From Candidatus Nanopelagicales bacterium (lineage in GTDB: Bacteria > Actinomycetota > Actinomycetes > S36-B12 > GCA-2699445): 64,000 bases of DNA. Position numbers and translations under genes: made by a program. The notes below the pieces were generated by a model. The model made no database searches and was not told the origin of the DNA. It saw only the letters and a program-made list of their open reading frames with translations. Where the stretch lies: NCBI GenBank assembly GCA_037045355.1, contig JBAOHO010000022.1, positions 51,228 through 115,227 on the forward strand, in the 5' to 3' direction. Every line of letters starts with the position of its first letter. Position 1 is the stretch's first letter. Positions 36,538 to 47,746 of this stretch are shown here, in pieces.

Positions 36538-38871
36538 TCACCGATGGGTCAGCACTGCCGTCAGCCCGGTCGGCAGGTACGCGCGACCGATCGCGACCCC
36601 GATGCGGGGCAGCGCCGCTTCATCCGGGTACGCCATCGAGATCGGTGCGTAGCGGGGCTGGAACTTGGCCTTGAACTGATGCAGGGATCGGAACCCGTAC
36701 AGCGGTTCCATGGCCTCGCCGACGGAGTCCAGGACCCGCTCCAATGCGGTGACTTCCGCATCGGCATCGGCCCGGGCCAAGGGAGCCCCCGACAACGACA
36801 CGACCTGCGCGCCCTCGTCTTTGAACGCCAGACAGGCTGAGGCGATCAGGAACTCGGTGACAGGGCGGAATCCGCCGTCTCGGCGGCGCATCAGGTCCAG
36901 CGTCCAGCCGCGCACGGCACCACCCGGTGCCAGGATCGGCAGCCATGAGGTGACCCCATCGACGGTCCCGTCCGCGGTCACCGCGAGTCCGACGCGGACC
37001 TCGGGGTCGAGTGCCTCCTCCACCCCACCCAGCGTGAATCCCATCTCGGGCAGTCCCTTCTCGGACACCCACGCCTCGCTGATCGCGCGGACCTGGCGCA
37101 GTGTGGTGGCCGACATGTCGGCCAGTCGTCCCAGTTCGAAAGTGACGGACTCCTTCTTGGCCCGGTTGATGGCGGTGCGCACGTCCTGCCAGGCCTTGCC
37201 ACGGAACTCCAGATCCGGCAGATCGACGATGGCCTCCTCCGCGACCTGAAGAGTGCGCCAGCCCATTTCGCGAGCGGCTGCGGCGACCGGTTCGGTGACG
37301 CTGAACAGGCAAGCGGGGGTGCCCTGGGTCTCTGTGTGGTCGGCGAACTGCCGCAAGGTGGGGACCAGAGAGTCGGGGGGTCCGATGGGGTCCGCGAGAC
37401 CGATCGCGACCCCCGCGTGCACCTGATAGGCGACGACGGATTGGCCATCGGGGCTGAACCAGTAGGAGTTCTCGGGCCACGTGGTCATCCACGACAGATT
37501 GGTTCCGCCGTAGCGGCGCAGGAGCTCCAACGACCGTTCCCGATCGACACCGGGGGCCGGGAGTTGGTTGCTCCACAGCACCAGCACGAACGCCACGAGG
37601 ACCAAGCCCCACCACAACACCGGCAGCGACGCCAGGAACACCGTGGCGAGAATCGTCGTGGGAATCAGTTCTCCCGTTCCCAAGGTGATTCGTTCGGAGG
37701 CTTCGAGCATGGCTGAGTCGATGGTCGCCGCCGGGCTGAAACCTCTGATGAGCAGGAACCCGAGTGCGGAGTAGGCGATCAATGCGGCGAGCCCCAGTCC
37801 GAGCAGCGACCACACTCCGGCGCCGACTGTCCGGTTGCCTCGAGCCGTGAACGCGCTGCGACCCAGGATCAGGATCACCAGCAGCACGGCCATCAGGAGC
37901 CCGGTGTAGATGGAGTCGGCGGTGTACGGGGGTAGCAGCGCGCCGAAGACGATCAGGGCGGACAGGCCGACCACCCAGCGCCAGGCGACCCGACGGCCCC
38001 GGCGCAACCCGTCGGACCACAGCAGCAGGAGCACGATCAGGACGATTCCCAGGAATCCGGGTCCGTCGGTGTCGGTGATATCGCTGGGTTCGGCCAGCGG
38101 TCCGCTCGCCGGGATTATCGCGCCCACCAAGGCGCCGAGTGCCACGAAGAACGTGAACGCCGCAGCCAGCATCCGCCACTCGCGTCTGCTTCCCTGCCAG
38201 GAAGGCAGTTGGGGTCGGCGGCCCAGCAGCACGGGCCCGACGAGCAACCCGAAGGTCACCGCGATCGCGTGTTCGAGATCCCAGATGGCGCCGACGTAGA
38301 GAAACGACACCGCGCAGTACATGACGATCAGGAACCGGGCCCGACCCCGCCACGGCGGGGTCAAGGTGGCGGTCGCCGCCGACAGCGCGGCCATACCCCC
38401 GGCGCTGGATCCCACGTCCAGCAGCAGTGCGGTCTGGTCGGCCCAGTACCAGCCACGGTCGCGCGCAACGGCGAGGAAGGCTGCCGCGGCCAGGATGCCG
38501 ATGACCTGTCCGGCGAAGAACGTGACGACCGTTCGCCAGGTGCCCATGCGGTATTCGGCGAATCCACACATGAGGGCGAAGACCACCGCCACCCCGATCG
38601 CGGAGATCGCGAATAGTGTCCCGGTTGCCACCGAGGTCCAACGACCGGCCTCGAACGCGGGCAATCCGTAGGCGACCTCCGGGAACCAGGGCTTGTCCCA
38701 GACCGACTGCAAGACCGTGCCCGTGACCACCGCGGTGGCCAGCAGCACAACAGTCCCGATGATCGTGAACGGCACCTTGCGCGCTAATCTCACCACCCGG
38801 TGGCTCTGGTCCTCGGTGGGGGCACCGACCTCGCCCTCAGCCTCGATAGAGGCAGCTCCTTCGTCGACCAT
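36538..38871 (-). CDS. DUF2156/MprF-like membrane protein with rhomboid-like N-terminus
   Basis: A 777-residue protein. Residues 30-235 hold about six membrane segments that look rhomboid-like: AGRWTSVATG, EYRMGTWRTVVTFFAGQ, a GSSAGGMAAL segment and a later EHAIAVTFGLLVG helix, in positions resembling rhomboid loop, serine and histidine regions. Further helices extend to about residue 440. Residues 450-770 form the GNAT-like domain of phosphatidylglycerol lysyltransferases (LPG synthase C, DUF2156), e.g. YGGTNLSWMTTWPENSYWFSPDG and AYQVHAGVAIGLADPIG. It probably adds an amino acid from aminoacyl-tRNA to a membrane lipid. Proteolytic activity of the N-terminus is uncertain because the GxSG motif is imperfect. 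Confidence 0.75.
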   Translation of the reverse strand: MVDEGAASIEAEGEVGAPTEDQSHRVVRLARKVPFTIIGTVVLLATAVVTGTVLQSVWDKPWFPEVAYGLPAFEAGRWTSVATGTLFAISAIGVAVVFALMCGFAEYRMGTWRTVVTFFAGQVIGILAAAAFLAVARDRGWYWADQTALLLDVGSSAGGMAALSAATATLTPPWRGRARFLIVMYCAVSFLYVGAIWDLEHAIAVTFGLLVGPVLLGRRPQLPSWQGSRREWRMLAAAFTFFVALGALVGAIIPASGPLAEPSDITDTDGPGFLGIVLIVLLLLWSDGLRRGRRVAWRWVVGLSALIVFGALLPPYTADSIYTGLLMAVLLVILILGRSAFTARGNRTVGAGVWSLLGLGLAALIAYSALGFLLIRGFSPAATIDSAMLEASERITLGTGELIPTTILATVFLASLPVLWWGLVLVAFVLVLWSNQLPAPGVDRERSLELLRRYGGTNLSWMTTWPENSYWFSPDGQSVVAYQVHAGVAIGLADPIGPPDSLVPTLRQFADHTETQGTPACLFSVTEPVAAAAREMGWRTLQVAEEAIVDLPDLEFRGKAWQDVRTAINRAKKESVTFELGRLADMSATTLRQVRAISEAWVSEKGLPEMGFTLGGVEEALDPEVRVGLAVTADGTVDGVTSWLPILAPGGAVRGWTLDLMRRRDGGFRPVTEFLIASACLAFKDEGAQVVSLSGAPLARADADAEVTALERVLDSVGEAMEPLYGFRSLHQFKAKFQPRYAPISMAYPDEAALPRIGVAIGRAYLPTGLTAVLTHR

Positions 38872-38930
38872 CCCCCGACCGTACTGGGGGCGGTGCAGCA
38901 GTTGGTGGGGGAGGCGGGGCAGTCAGCGAG

Positions 38931-39320
38931 TCACTTGTCGCTGACCTGTTCGTACCACTTCATACTCACCCGGTTCTTGTTGTCTCGGACGTAGACCAGT
39001 GAGCCTTTGTCGGTGCCGTAGGGCTTCCAACACGTATCGGTCGTAACCACCGCCGGCCAGTGAGACGATCTCGCCGCGATCCGTCAACTCCCACCGCTGT
39101 TTCGCGCTGCTCCTGTCGCAGTCCTGAACCTTGGCGTAGAACCACGTCAGGCCGTCATCCCGGTACAGGCATTTGCCCTAGGACCTTGAGTTGCTGCGTG
39201 TCCGGGTTGTACTCGAACTGCTGATTGGCGGTGTTGTTGCAGTCCCAGATTCGCAACTGTTTGCTGCTGTCCCCGAAGGGCACGTCGAGGCAGCGGTTCG
39301 ACTGTTGATTGGCCAACGTC
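38931..39320 (-). other. Ricin B-type (beta-trefoil) lectin domain at the C-terminus of the giant protein
   Basis: Reading across two single-base shifts gives NRCLDVPFGDSSKQLRIWDC, then NTANQQFEY, KCLYRDDGLTWFYAKVQDC and AKQRWELTDRGEIVSL. These are the CLDV...C and QxF/QxW hallmarks of carbohydrate-binding beta-trefoil repeats. The last frame ends KGSLVYVRDNKNRVSMKWYE and stops at 38931. At least two trefoil lobes are seen; a third is degenerate. Confidence 0.7.
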
Positions 39321-42300
39321 CCTTTCCGGAAGCCGGGAAGGTCGGCGGCCTTCTTCTCACCCGCGAAGTTCATGACGAGTTGCTGGATGCCCGCTTCGGC
39401 CTGTTCAGGCAAGGTGGTACCCAGCGGCTTGTTGTCGGTGCCAGGTACCACGAGGACCTGCTCGCCGTCCCGCGTTACGCGGGTCATTCCAGATACACGC
39501 CTCCAATTCCGCGTTGTATCGATTGCAGCTCACGGTGACCAGGTTGACCGAGTCCGGTTTGGCTGCGTCGAATTCCCCCACGCCCCATCAGGACCTGGAT
39601 TTCGCAACCGTCACCTACCCGTAGGTCGATGGCCTTGCCGTTGGAGTTGACCTGGAGTTTGCTCACCCCGGTCGGGGGAGGGTTCGAGCCGTCCTCCGGG
39701 TCCCAGTCCACCCCTTGTTGTGACGCGACACATGGCCGGGAACCGATGCCTTGGATGGGTTTGATCCAGGTCTTCTTGCATTTCTCAGGATTGAGTGGGG
39801 TACCTGCACCAGCGCCGCTCCATGAGCACTTGATGCCTGTGTAACTGGCCTGTCTCACCATGTCATCCACCGTGGGGACGAACCGGGGGAGTGCGATCAG
39901 TCGGAACGTTGTAGTCCTCGTAGACCGGTTGGTCATTGTCGGAGTTGTAGAGCACCGCCACCTTGTGGGTCTTCCACATCAAGAAGCCGAGATCGACCGA
40001 ACCCCAGACCCGCACCCGCTTGTGGTTGTCTGCCCGGGTGCAGTAGTTCTTGTTGTCGAAACTCTTGGTCCTTTCGAAGTTGTCCGCAACGGTCTGGAAG
40101 TCGTTCAGGGTGCCCAGGCAGTACTCGATGACGATCGTGCCATCGATGGAGGCGACGGCGATGTTGGCCCTTACCCCCACACCCAGGTAGAACTGCTTGA
40201 GCTTCTTGTCCTCATACGTGAGGTCCGCTCCCACTCGCACGGTCACGATTCCGAAGATGTTGACCAGTCCGTTGACGTTCGCTTTGTAGGCGGGGTCCGA
40301 TCCCCACTTGACGTCGGCCACGACATCTGCCGACGCCAAGGTGATCGCCGCGAGGCGGACGTCACCGTTGCCCTTCATCTGCAGGGTCTTGGCCTTGGTG
40401 TCCAGATCGCCCAGCACTCGGACGCGAGCGCCGGTCGACTCGGTCCCGAGTTCGATGGCGGCATCGATCGTGTATTTGCCGGCGGCGGTGTCGATGCTGA
40501 ATCGCAGCGGGGTGCCTGGTTCGTAGCCGGTCAGGGAGAAGCCGGCTGTCTCGATCGCGGGCAGTTCAACACTGGCTTTGACCGCGAACGGCTTCAGCGC
40601 CACGGCGACGTTGACGTACACGTCAGCGCCGATGATCTGCCCGTCGAAGGCGAAGGCGAATCCGGGATCGATCTCGTCGTTCTTGCCGTCGGACAGCGGC
40701 AGGGTGCAGCCGACTGGGGCGACGACGATCTTGAGGAACTTCGCGGTGAGGAATCCACCGTTGGCGAGGTCGAACACGGTCTGACGCGTGTCCGGGCCGG
40801 TGGCGGATCGGTCGTCACCCACACTCGCCACCAGGCACGGGGAGTCGAGGGAGAGTTTGAATCCGAAGGCAACCTTTGGTGAGTTGATGAACGCGATGTC
40901 TTTGGTCCAACTGCTCGGCAACTGCGCCTCGAAGTTGAACGCGACGGAGGACTGAACCGGGTCGGCGGCCAGGCACCCTGCGATCGCCATCTTGCTGAGA
41001 TTGAACTCAGCGATGCCGAAGGCGTTCAAGACGGGCTGGCCGCCGTTGACACCAACCGTCAGGCAGGCTTGGAAACCGGTACTGCCGCCGGCTTCCAAGT
41101 CGATGGTGGCGAAGACGGGTGTGCGGGAAGCGCCGACACCGTTCTTGGCGGGGGTGTCATAACTACCGGTGACGCCGAAACCAATCGTGGCCGTGCCGCT
41201 ACCACCGTCGAACTTCGCGAAGAGTTCGAGGCCCGAGACGGCAAATCCGTTGTCAGGAGTTCCCGACATCATCCATGGGCGTGCCATTTGGTAGGCGGCT
41301 TTCGCGCTGAAACTGGTGAGCCCCTTGCCGAATGTGAGATTGATCGTCACATGGTCGGTCAGTGGGTTCTCTGACCTTCTGCGTCGACAAACCGGTGACG
41401 GAAGCTGACTGCTCCCGGTTCAGTGCGAAGTCGCCTGCGAGATTCAGCGAGTTCGCGTCGACGCGAACCTGCTTGGCACCCGGCAGGGTGATGTCGGCCT
41501 CAAATGTGCTGTAGGCGACGTATGCGTCATCGACCGTCAGACCCACCCTTGGTGAAGGAGCTCGTTGGTGGCGCCCCACATGCATAGTTGACCGCCGTTG
41601 GAGTACTGCCCGTACATCTTGACAGGAGTCCCCGTCAGCTCAGCGTCTGCTCCGATCACGACCATGAGCGTCTTCGGATCGGCTTGATCGGCGAGGGCTC
41701 CGATCTGGAGGGGCTGACCGTCTTCAGTGACCGTTTCACCCTTGTCCGACTTTGCGACGCACTGCGCCATCTTGGAGTTGTTGGTCAAGGTGATTCCGAA
41801 GTTCTTCATGTTCAGTTCTTGTGGCCCGAAACCTTCGGCCGAGCCGATGACCCCGGTAAGTTCCAGATCATCGTTGGCGAGGTCCACGATTCCTCGCGCC
41901 GTGATGTCGACGTCCTTGCCTGCCAGACGCAACTTCCCGGTGGCCTCGATGGCGAGGTGCAGGTTGGAGCGGTCGCACTTCTTGGCTTCTTGGTCGGCTT
42001 CTGTGCAGATGTTGGAGAACTCACCGGAGAGTTTGCCGTTGGTCAGGTTGCCGACCGAGAAGCCCTCGAGTTCGCCGCCGATGCCGAACGTCAGGTGACT
42101 GTCAGGATCGGGATCGTCCTTCGAAGCTTCGGGGGTCTCGACCTTGATTTCGCCTGAGATCTTCGTCAGGGTCACACCGGCTTTGACCTGCCGCTTCACG
42201 GTTGGGGCTACTTTGGCGGCCAACGACCAGTTGCCGACGTCCGTGAAAGAACCTTCGACGTCGATGTCTCCGAGGTGTTCGACGCTCAACGATCCTGTTG

Positions 42301-44787
42301 CTGCGATTGTGGTGCGGGTGGATTCCTCGTCGTCGCCGGCGCGCGCTGCGACACCCGCCTGATCCGACGTGGATTCCCGCGACCAACTCAGCTTTGCATT
42401 CTTGAGCCGAGCACCTCCGATGAGTGCACACCCGTCCGTCGGGCATGTCGCACTCGCTTCGACGGACCCCGTCCACCTTCCGCTGGAGTCCTTGATCTCG
42501 GCGTCGCCGTTGAAACTCACCTGTTTCCCATCCGCTGCGGTCAGGACAGCGAGGTTGGCGGCATGAGCGCTGAGCTTCGAGACGTTCATCTTGGCCAGTT
42601 CGCCGACGAAAAGGGCTTGACCGTCGGCGTTTTCGGTATCGCCCTCGCGCTTGGCGTTGTACTCCTGGGTGAGCGTGACTGTTGAGTTGTATCCGATGAT
42701 CCCCTTCTTGGTCGCCAGCGCCAAGGCGGTGGGCTTACGGGTCCAGCCGGTCGGCAACGGCAGGATCGGGAGGGAGGCGATCTTCGAGTCGAGGACCAAC
42801 TCGCCCTCCAGAGAACCCCACTTGGAATCCTTGGACTCCCACTTGGCCTGGAAGGTCTTGTCCTTGTCCAGGGTGAACGCGGGATCTGCCTTGCCGGCCA
42901 GTTTCTGTACCCAGGCGGTCTTGAACGCACCGGGCGCCAGATCCTCCAGCTTGAGTTTCATGCCGAACAGATCCAGCATCTCGCTGCTGATTTCACCGGT
43001 GAGACTGCGGAAGGTGTTGCCGTTGTAGGTGAGCACGGCGTCTGGTGAAGGTAAGGGCCTGTTCGGACTTGTCGCAATTCGACTTGGTGAGGTCTTCGAG
43101 GTCCTTGGGGCTGTTGTTCTTTCCCAGGTCCTCCTTCTTCACGGTCACAGAGGCACTACCGGGGAACGTGTAGGTGATGGTGGAGCTCGATCCGATCGTT
43201 GCGACCGCACACAAAGGGGCTATCAGGTCTTGGAACTGCGCGCTCCCACGCTCTTGCTTCGGAGGAGGATCTCGGTGCGGGTGATGCCGCTTCCGAGTTT
43301 GACCAACTCGGCGCGCTCGATTGTGCCCCGCCCCGCGACCTGCGCTGTGGCCAGCATCGTCGCCACCCCGGCTTGTGAGTCGCCCTTCACCACGGCTGTC
43401 GTCTTGCCCGTCTTCTTCATCACCACGGGTGGTCCTGACAGCTGCGTCCAGGTCACTCGCTTGACTCGGGTGTTCCGGGAGTGCGCGACGAACTGCATTC
43501 GGGCACGTCCGTTGGCCAGCACACCGGGCGATTCGACAGTGAACTCGGTTCGGGAGTTGTTGTAAGTCCTTCCCTTTCCGGTGACCCTAGCTGTGTCCAG
43601 GATCTCCTTCTGCGTACCCGCCGGCATCGTGACCTTGGCTCGCTCAATGGGCACAACGGTGAGTCGTACAGTGCGCGTGAGCGCCGCGCCGCCGCTGGCG
43701 GCTCTCACTCGGAACGCCACCCTGGCGGGCTTGTCCAGGTCTGTGGGCGCGATTGCGTTCACGCTGCTGGCTCCGTTGGTGTTGCTTATCGACCGATCCG
43801 TCAGCCGCATCTCGGGGCCACCGACCTGTTTCCACGCGAAGTCGACCGGCTGGCCCGCCGCGCTGGGGACGATGGCACTCAGGGCAACGGCGCGGTCTTG
43901 GATCGTCGTCCCTGAACCGACGGAGACCAGGGCGTTGTCCTTGTTGTTCCCGGACGATTCGGTGCGCATCCGCAATCGGGGGAGCAACTCGCTGGTTTCC
44001 GTTGCCTTGACTCTGCCGGGTCGCCACCCATCGGTCCGATAGGTGCCCACCGGTCCCGTCGCACCCCCAATCGCGTTGACGATCCGCTGCTCCTTCCAGG
44101 TCGCAACGACAACTACCCGAGCCTTGCCACGGGCACCTTCCCGTACGGCGAGATCGGCGGTCAGCTTCGACGGACTGGTCGCGGAACCTACGGTCCTGCG
44201 ATAGGCACACACGGTGTCGTCTTTGCTCGGGTCACAGGACCAGCGAGTACCCTTGACCGCGGAGATCCGGCCACTCTCGGCCGTGATCCGCACTTGGACA
44301 TCTTTGGCGCGGACGCCTGGGTTGGCTCGTCGCACGAGTGGGATAGTCACCGTGGCCTGGCCCCCTGGGCGAACTGTGTTGTCCACCTGAACATCCGCTC
44401 CGAACGCCGGGCCCACGGTGTTCCACTGCGATCGCCAGATGGTCTTCTCATCGGTGGTGAGTTCGCTCAGTGGGACGCCCGGATCGACGATGACCCGGTT
44501 GGCGACGAGCAGATCGGCGGGGTTGCCTCCGTCCCCGGAGAACCCCGCAGGGACGGTGGCGGCGGCACCGACCGGTGGCTGCGACACAGCTGGACTCGGG
44601 TCTGCCGGGGCGGTGTCGGGGCCGGCGGTCTCGGTTGCGAGGAGAGTTCTTCGGCCAACGCCGCGACGGGCGCTGCCGTCGTGAGCAGGGAGCCGGCAAG
44701 CGCCGCCGCGACGTAACGGGTCCATCGCCGCGGTGTGGGTCGTCGCAACTGTCGGGCCACCGAGAGCCTCCACTGGTCCACTGACAC
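38931..44787 (-). pseudogene. Giant secreted protein with PKD-like repeats and C-terminal ricin-type lectin (about ten frameshifts)
   Basis: A single coding locus of about 1,950 codons, broken by single-base shifts near 44640, 43235, 43044, 41550, 41370, 39903, 39580, 39478, 39176 and 39030. The long intact pieces are 43223-44983 (real coding part below about 44640), 41537-43036, 39863-41350, 39484-39936 and 39155-39487. GTG 44787 begins a clear signal peptide (YVAAALAGSLLTTAAPVAALA). Ig-like PKD/K319-type segments follow (FAWKQVGGPEMRLTD; VTWTQLSGPPVVM), then about 1,100 residues of beta-strand-rich repeats (patterns such as GKLRLAGKDVDITARGIVDL), and a ricin B-type lectin at the end. It is either a surface or matrix protein damaged by sequencing errors, or a decaying gene; the conserved halves favour errors. 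No homologue family is recognised for the middle. Confidence 0.7.
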
Positions 44788-45010
44788 TAGAATTCTGAAA
44801 CCCGGGTTTGACCGGGATCACGCGAGCCGTGAGGTCACACAGTGTGCTGGTTCGATTACTGGAAGGCAATCGGAAGCGGCAGTGATCCGGCGCGCCGTCG
44901 CCGAGCCGAATCGCGATCGTGGGCCACGGCGGTGTGCGGATGACCTGAGCAGGGCGGTGGGAACTCCGCCGACGATGGCACATGATCCGGTGTCGCTGAC
45001 GGGGATGGGG

Positions 45011-45906
45011 CTACAGGTCCTTGGTGCCTTCGTCGCGTTCGGCGCCCAGCGTGCCCAGGTACAAGGCGATGACTTTGGGGTCGTGCGCGAGGTCGCGGCC
45101 GGTGCCGGTGTAGGCGTTACGTCCTTGGTCCAGCACGTAGCCTCGGTCAACGATCTGCAGGCAACGGCGAGCGTTCTGCTCGACCATGATCACGGTCACG
45201 CCCGCGTTGTTGATGTCCCGCACGCGGACGAACACCTCGTCCTGCAGTGCGGGGAGAGGCCCGCGCTCGGTTCGTCGAGGAGCAGTACCGACGGCTCCAT
45301 CATGAGTGCTCGGCCCATCGCCAGCATCTGACGCTCACCACCGGACAGCGCCGACGCGCGTTGTTTGCGCCGTTCGCCGAGTCGCGGGAAGATCCCGCAG
45401 ACGTAGTCGAACCGCTGCTTGAAGTTCTTGGGGGCGAGGTAGGCGCCCATCTGCAGGTTCTCCTCGATCGTCAGCGAGGGGAACACGTTGTTGGTCTGGG
45501 GGACGAACCCCAGACCTTGGCGCACGAGCCGGTCCGCGCGCAGGTTGGTGATGTCCTCGTTCTTCAACGTAACGGTTCCCGTGCGGATGCGCACGAGTCC
45601 GAACAGCGCCTTGAGCAGCGTGGACTTGCCGGCACCGTTGGGCCCGATGATGCCGACCATCTCGCCATCGTCGACGTAGAAGTCGCAGCCGTTGAGGATG
45701 TTGACGCCCGGGATGTAACCGGCCACGACCTCGTCGGCGCGCAGCAGGGCGTTCCCCGATGTGGCCAGGTGATGGTCACGGGTGGTCAGTTCCTTCGAGC
45801 GGGTGTCCTGCTCGGCATCGACATGCAGTTGCTGCATGAACTTGTCGGACCCGGGCTCCAGTGGGTTGATGGGGTCCAGGGGATCGTAAGGATCGGTCGT
45901 GCTCAT
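45011..45906 (-). CDS. livF: ABC transporter ATP-binding protein LivF (one frameshift)
   Basis: The second ATPase of the branched-chain amino acid-type importer. It has an N-terminal extension of about 55 residues, Walker A GPNGAGKSTLL, the signature LSGGERQMLAMGRALM and Walker B VLLLDEPSAGLSP. A missing base in a G/C run at about 45251-45254 breaks the frame just after Walker B. The remainder (VRVRDINNAGVTVIMVEQNARRCLQIVDRGYVLDQGR) lies in the next frame and ends at 45011. The repaired length is about 298 residues. It overlaps livG by 4 nt and is the last gene of livHMGF. Confidence 0.85.
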
Positions 45907-46769
45907 CGGGCGCTCCCGGTGTCGAGCGAGGCGTCGTGGTGTTCGCCCAAGTACGCGTCGATGACGGCCTGCTGCTGCATGACCTCCAACGGCGGGCCCT
46001 CGGCGATGATGCGGCCCTGGGCCATCACGATCACCCAGTCGGACACGTCGCGGACCATGTCCATGTCGTGCTCGACGAACAGCACCGTCATGCCGGCTTC
46101 GCGCAGTTCACGGATGTGGTCGAGCAGGGACTGCTTCAAGGCTGGGTTCACACCGGCCATGGGTTCGTCCAACATGACCAGGTTGGGCTTGACCATGAGG
46201 GCGCGGGCCATCTCGAGAAGTTTGCGCTGCCCGCCCGACAGGGACCCGGCGAAGTCCTCACTCTTGGCGTCGAGCTTGAAGTGCGCCAGCAGTTCCTCGG
46301 CGCGGGCCTCATTGGTCTGCTCCTGAGACCGCCACAGGCCCGGGATCAAACTGCGGAAGAAGTTCTCGCCCCGCTGGTCCGGAGCGCCCAGCAGCATGTT
46401 CTCCATGACGGTCATCTTGGACAGCGCCTTGGTCAGTTGGAAGGTGCGCACCATTCCCATCCGGGCGACCTTGTAGGGGGGAATGCCGGCCATCTGGCGT
46501 TCCTCGAACGTCCATTGACCCTCGTTGGCGCGGTCGAACCCGGTGAGCAGATTGAAGAAGGTCGTCTTGCCGGCACCGTTCGGGCCGATCAGCGCCGTAA
46601 TGGCACCGCGCTGGATCTCCACGTGCTCGACGTTGACGGCGGTCAGTCCACCGAACTGCCGGGTCACGCCATCGGCGATCAAGATGGGGTCTGGCTTGGC
46701 GGCTCCGGCGTCATGGGAGACGCCGGCCAGTGCTGCGCGGGCGATCTCACGTTTCTCGTTATTTGACAT
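45903..46769 (-). CDS. livG: ABC transporter ATP-binding protein LivG
   Basis: A 288-residue ATPase with Walker A GPNGAGKTTFF, the Q-loop region, the signature LSGGQRKLLEMARALM, Walker B LVMLDEPMAGVNP and the switch histidine in LFVEHDMD, then the LivG-type C-terminal tail (VMAQGRIIAEGPPLEVM). About 30 extra N-terminal residues precede the core. It overlaps livM by 11 nt and livF by 4 nt. With LivF it should form the heterodimeric motor of the importer. Confidence 0.92.
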   Translation of the reverse strand: MSNNEKREIARAALAGVSHDAGAAKPDPILIADGVTRQFGGLTAVNVEHVEIQRGAITALIGPNGAGKTTFFNLLTGFDRANEGQWTFEERQMAGIPPYKVARMGMVRTFQLTKALSKMTVMENMLLGAPDQRGENFFRSLIPGLWRSQEQTNEARAEELLAHFKLDAKSEDFAGSLSGGQRKLLEMARALMVKPNLVMLDEPMAGVNPALKQSLLDHIRELREAGMTVLFVEHDMDMVRDVSDWVIVMAQGRIIAEGPPLEVMQQQAVIDAYLGEHHDASLDTGSAR

Positions 46770-47742
46770 CGAACGCCAACTCCCGCTTGTCGCCCAGGAT
46801 CCCCTGCGGTCGGAAGATCATCAGCAGCATGAGGGACAAGCCCAGGATCCAGAACTGGATCTGCCCGACCTGGGTGCCGTCGATGAAGGTGATGTATCCG
46901 ACGCGGACTGCTTCGGTCAGGGCCACGTTGATGAACACGAGGAGGAACCAGAAGAGGATGGAGCCCAGGACGGGCCCGAACACGCGGGCGGCCCCACCGA
47001 GGATCAGCGCGGCCCACGCGAAGAACGTGAGGTCCGTGCCGTAGTTGTCCGGCTGGACCGACTGCGACGAGATCGCGAAGATGAACCCTCCGAGGCAGCC
47101 GAGGACGCCGCCGAGGACCAGCGACTGCATCTTGTAGGAGTAGACGTTCTTGCCGAGGCTGCGCACGGCGTCCTCGTCCTCGCGGATGCCCTTGAGGACG
47201 CGGCCCCAGGGAGATCGCATGGCGAGGAACACGATGAGGCACGACAGGGCCACGAGAAGCCATCCGACCACGACGACGAACAGGTCGTTCTGGCTGAAGG
47301 TCAACGGGCCGAGCGCGAGTCCGGCGCTGAAGGGGTTGAGGGCGTAGAAGTCGTTGGCGAATCGGTTGATGCCGTCGGAGCCGCCGAAGATGTCGCGTAG
47401 GGTCACGGACCTGACGACGAGTCGGACGATCTCGGCGCTGGCGATCGTGACGATGGCCAGGTAGTCGGCCCGCAGGCGAAGCGTCGGGATGCCCAGCAAC
47501 AGGGCGAGGACCACCGCCGCCAGGAGGCCCACCAGGATGCCGACCCACAAGGACAGACCCAGGGTCGCGACCGTGACCCCGAGACCATAGGCGGCGACTG
47601 CCAAGAACGCCGCCTGACCGAAGTTGAGCAGCCCCGTGTAGCCGAAGTGGACGTTCAGGCCGATAGCGGCCAGGGCGAAGATCACCGCCTGGACGCCAAG
47701 GCCCTGGGTGATGGACTGGTTGAGGATCAGGTTGAAGTCCAT
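46759..47742 (-). CDS. livM: Branched-chain amino acid-type ABC transporter permease LivM
   Basis: A 327-residue permease with eight to ten hydrophobic segments. The LivM signature region is present: NVHFGYTGLLNFGQAAFLAVAAYGLG near the start and SPWGRVLKGIREDEDAVRSLGKN, the coupling helix that contacts LivF/LivG. It begins 4 nt after the livH stop. The membrane part has no missing blocks. The neighbouring LivH carries an unusual extracellular domain, while LivM does not. Confidence 0.92.
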   Translation of the reverse strand: MDFNLILNQSITQGLGVQAVIFALAAIGLNVHFGYTGLLNFGQAAFLAVAAYGLGVTVATLGLSLWVGILVGLLAAVVLALLLGIPTLRLRADYLAIVTIASAEIVRLVVRSVTLRDIFGGSDGINRFANDFYALNPFSAGLALGPLTFSQNDLFVVVVGWLLVALSCLIVFLAMRSPWGRVLKGIREDEDAVRSLGKNVYSYKMQSLVLGGVLGCLGGFIFAISSQSVQPDNYGTDLTFFAWAALILGGAARVFGPVLGSILFWFLLVFINVALTEAVRVGYITFIDGTQVGQIQFWILGLSLMLLMIFRPQGILGDKRELAFDVK

Positions 47743-47746
47743 GTCG

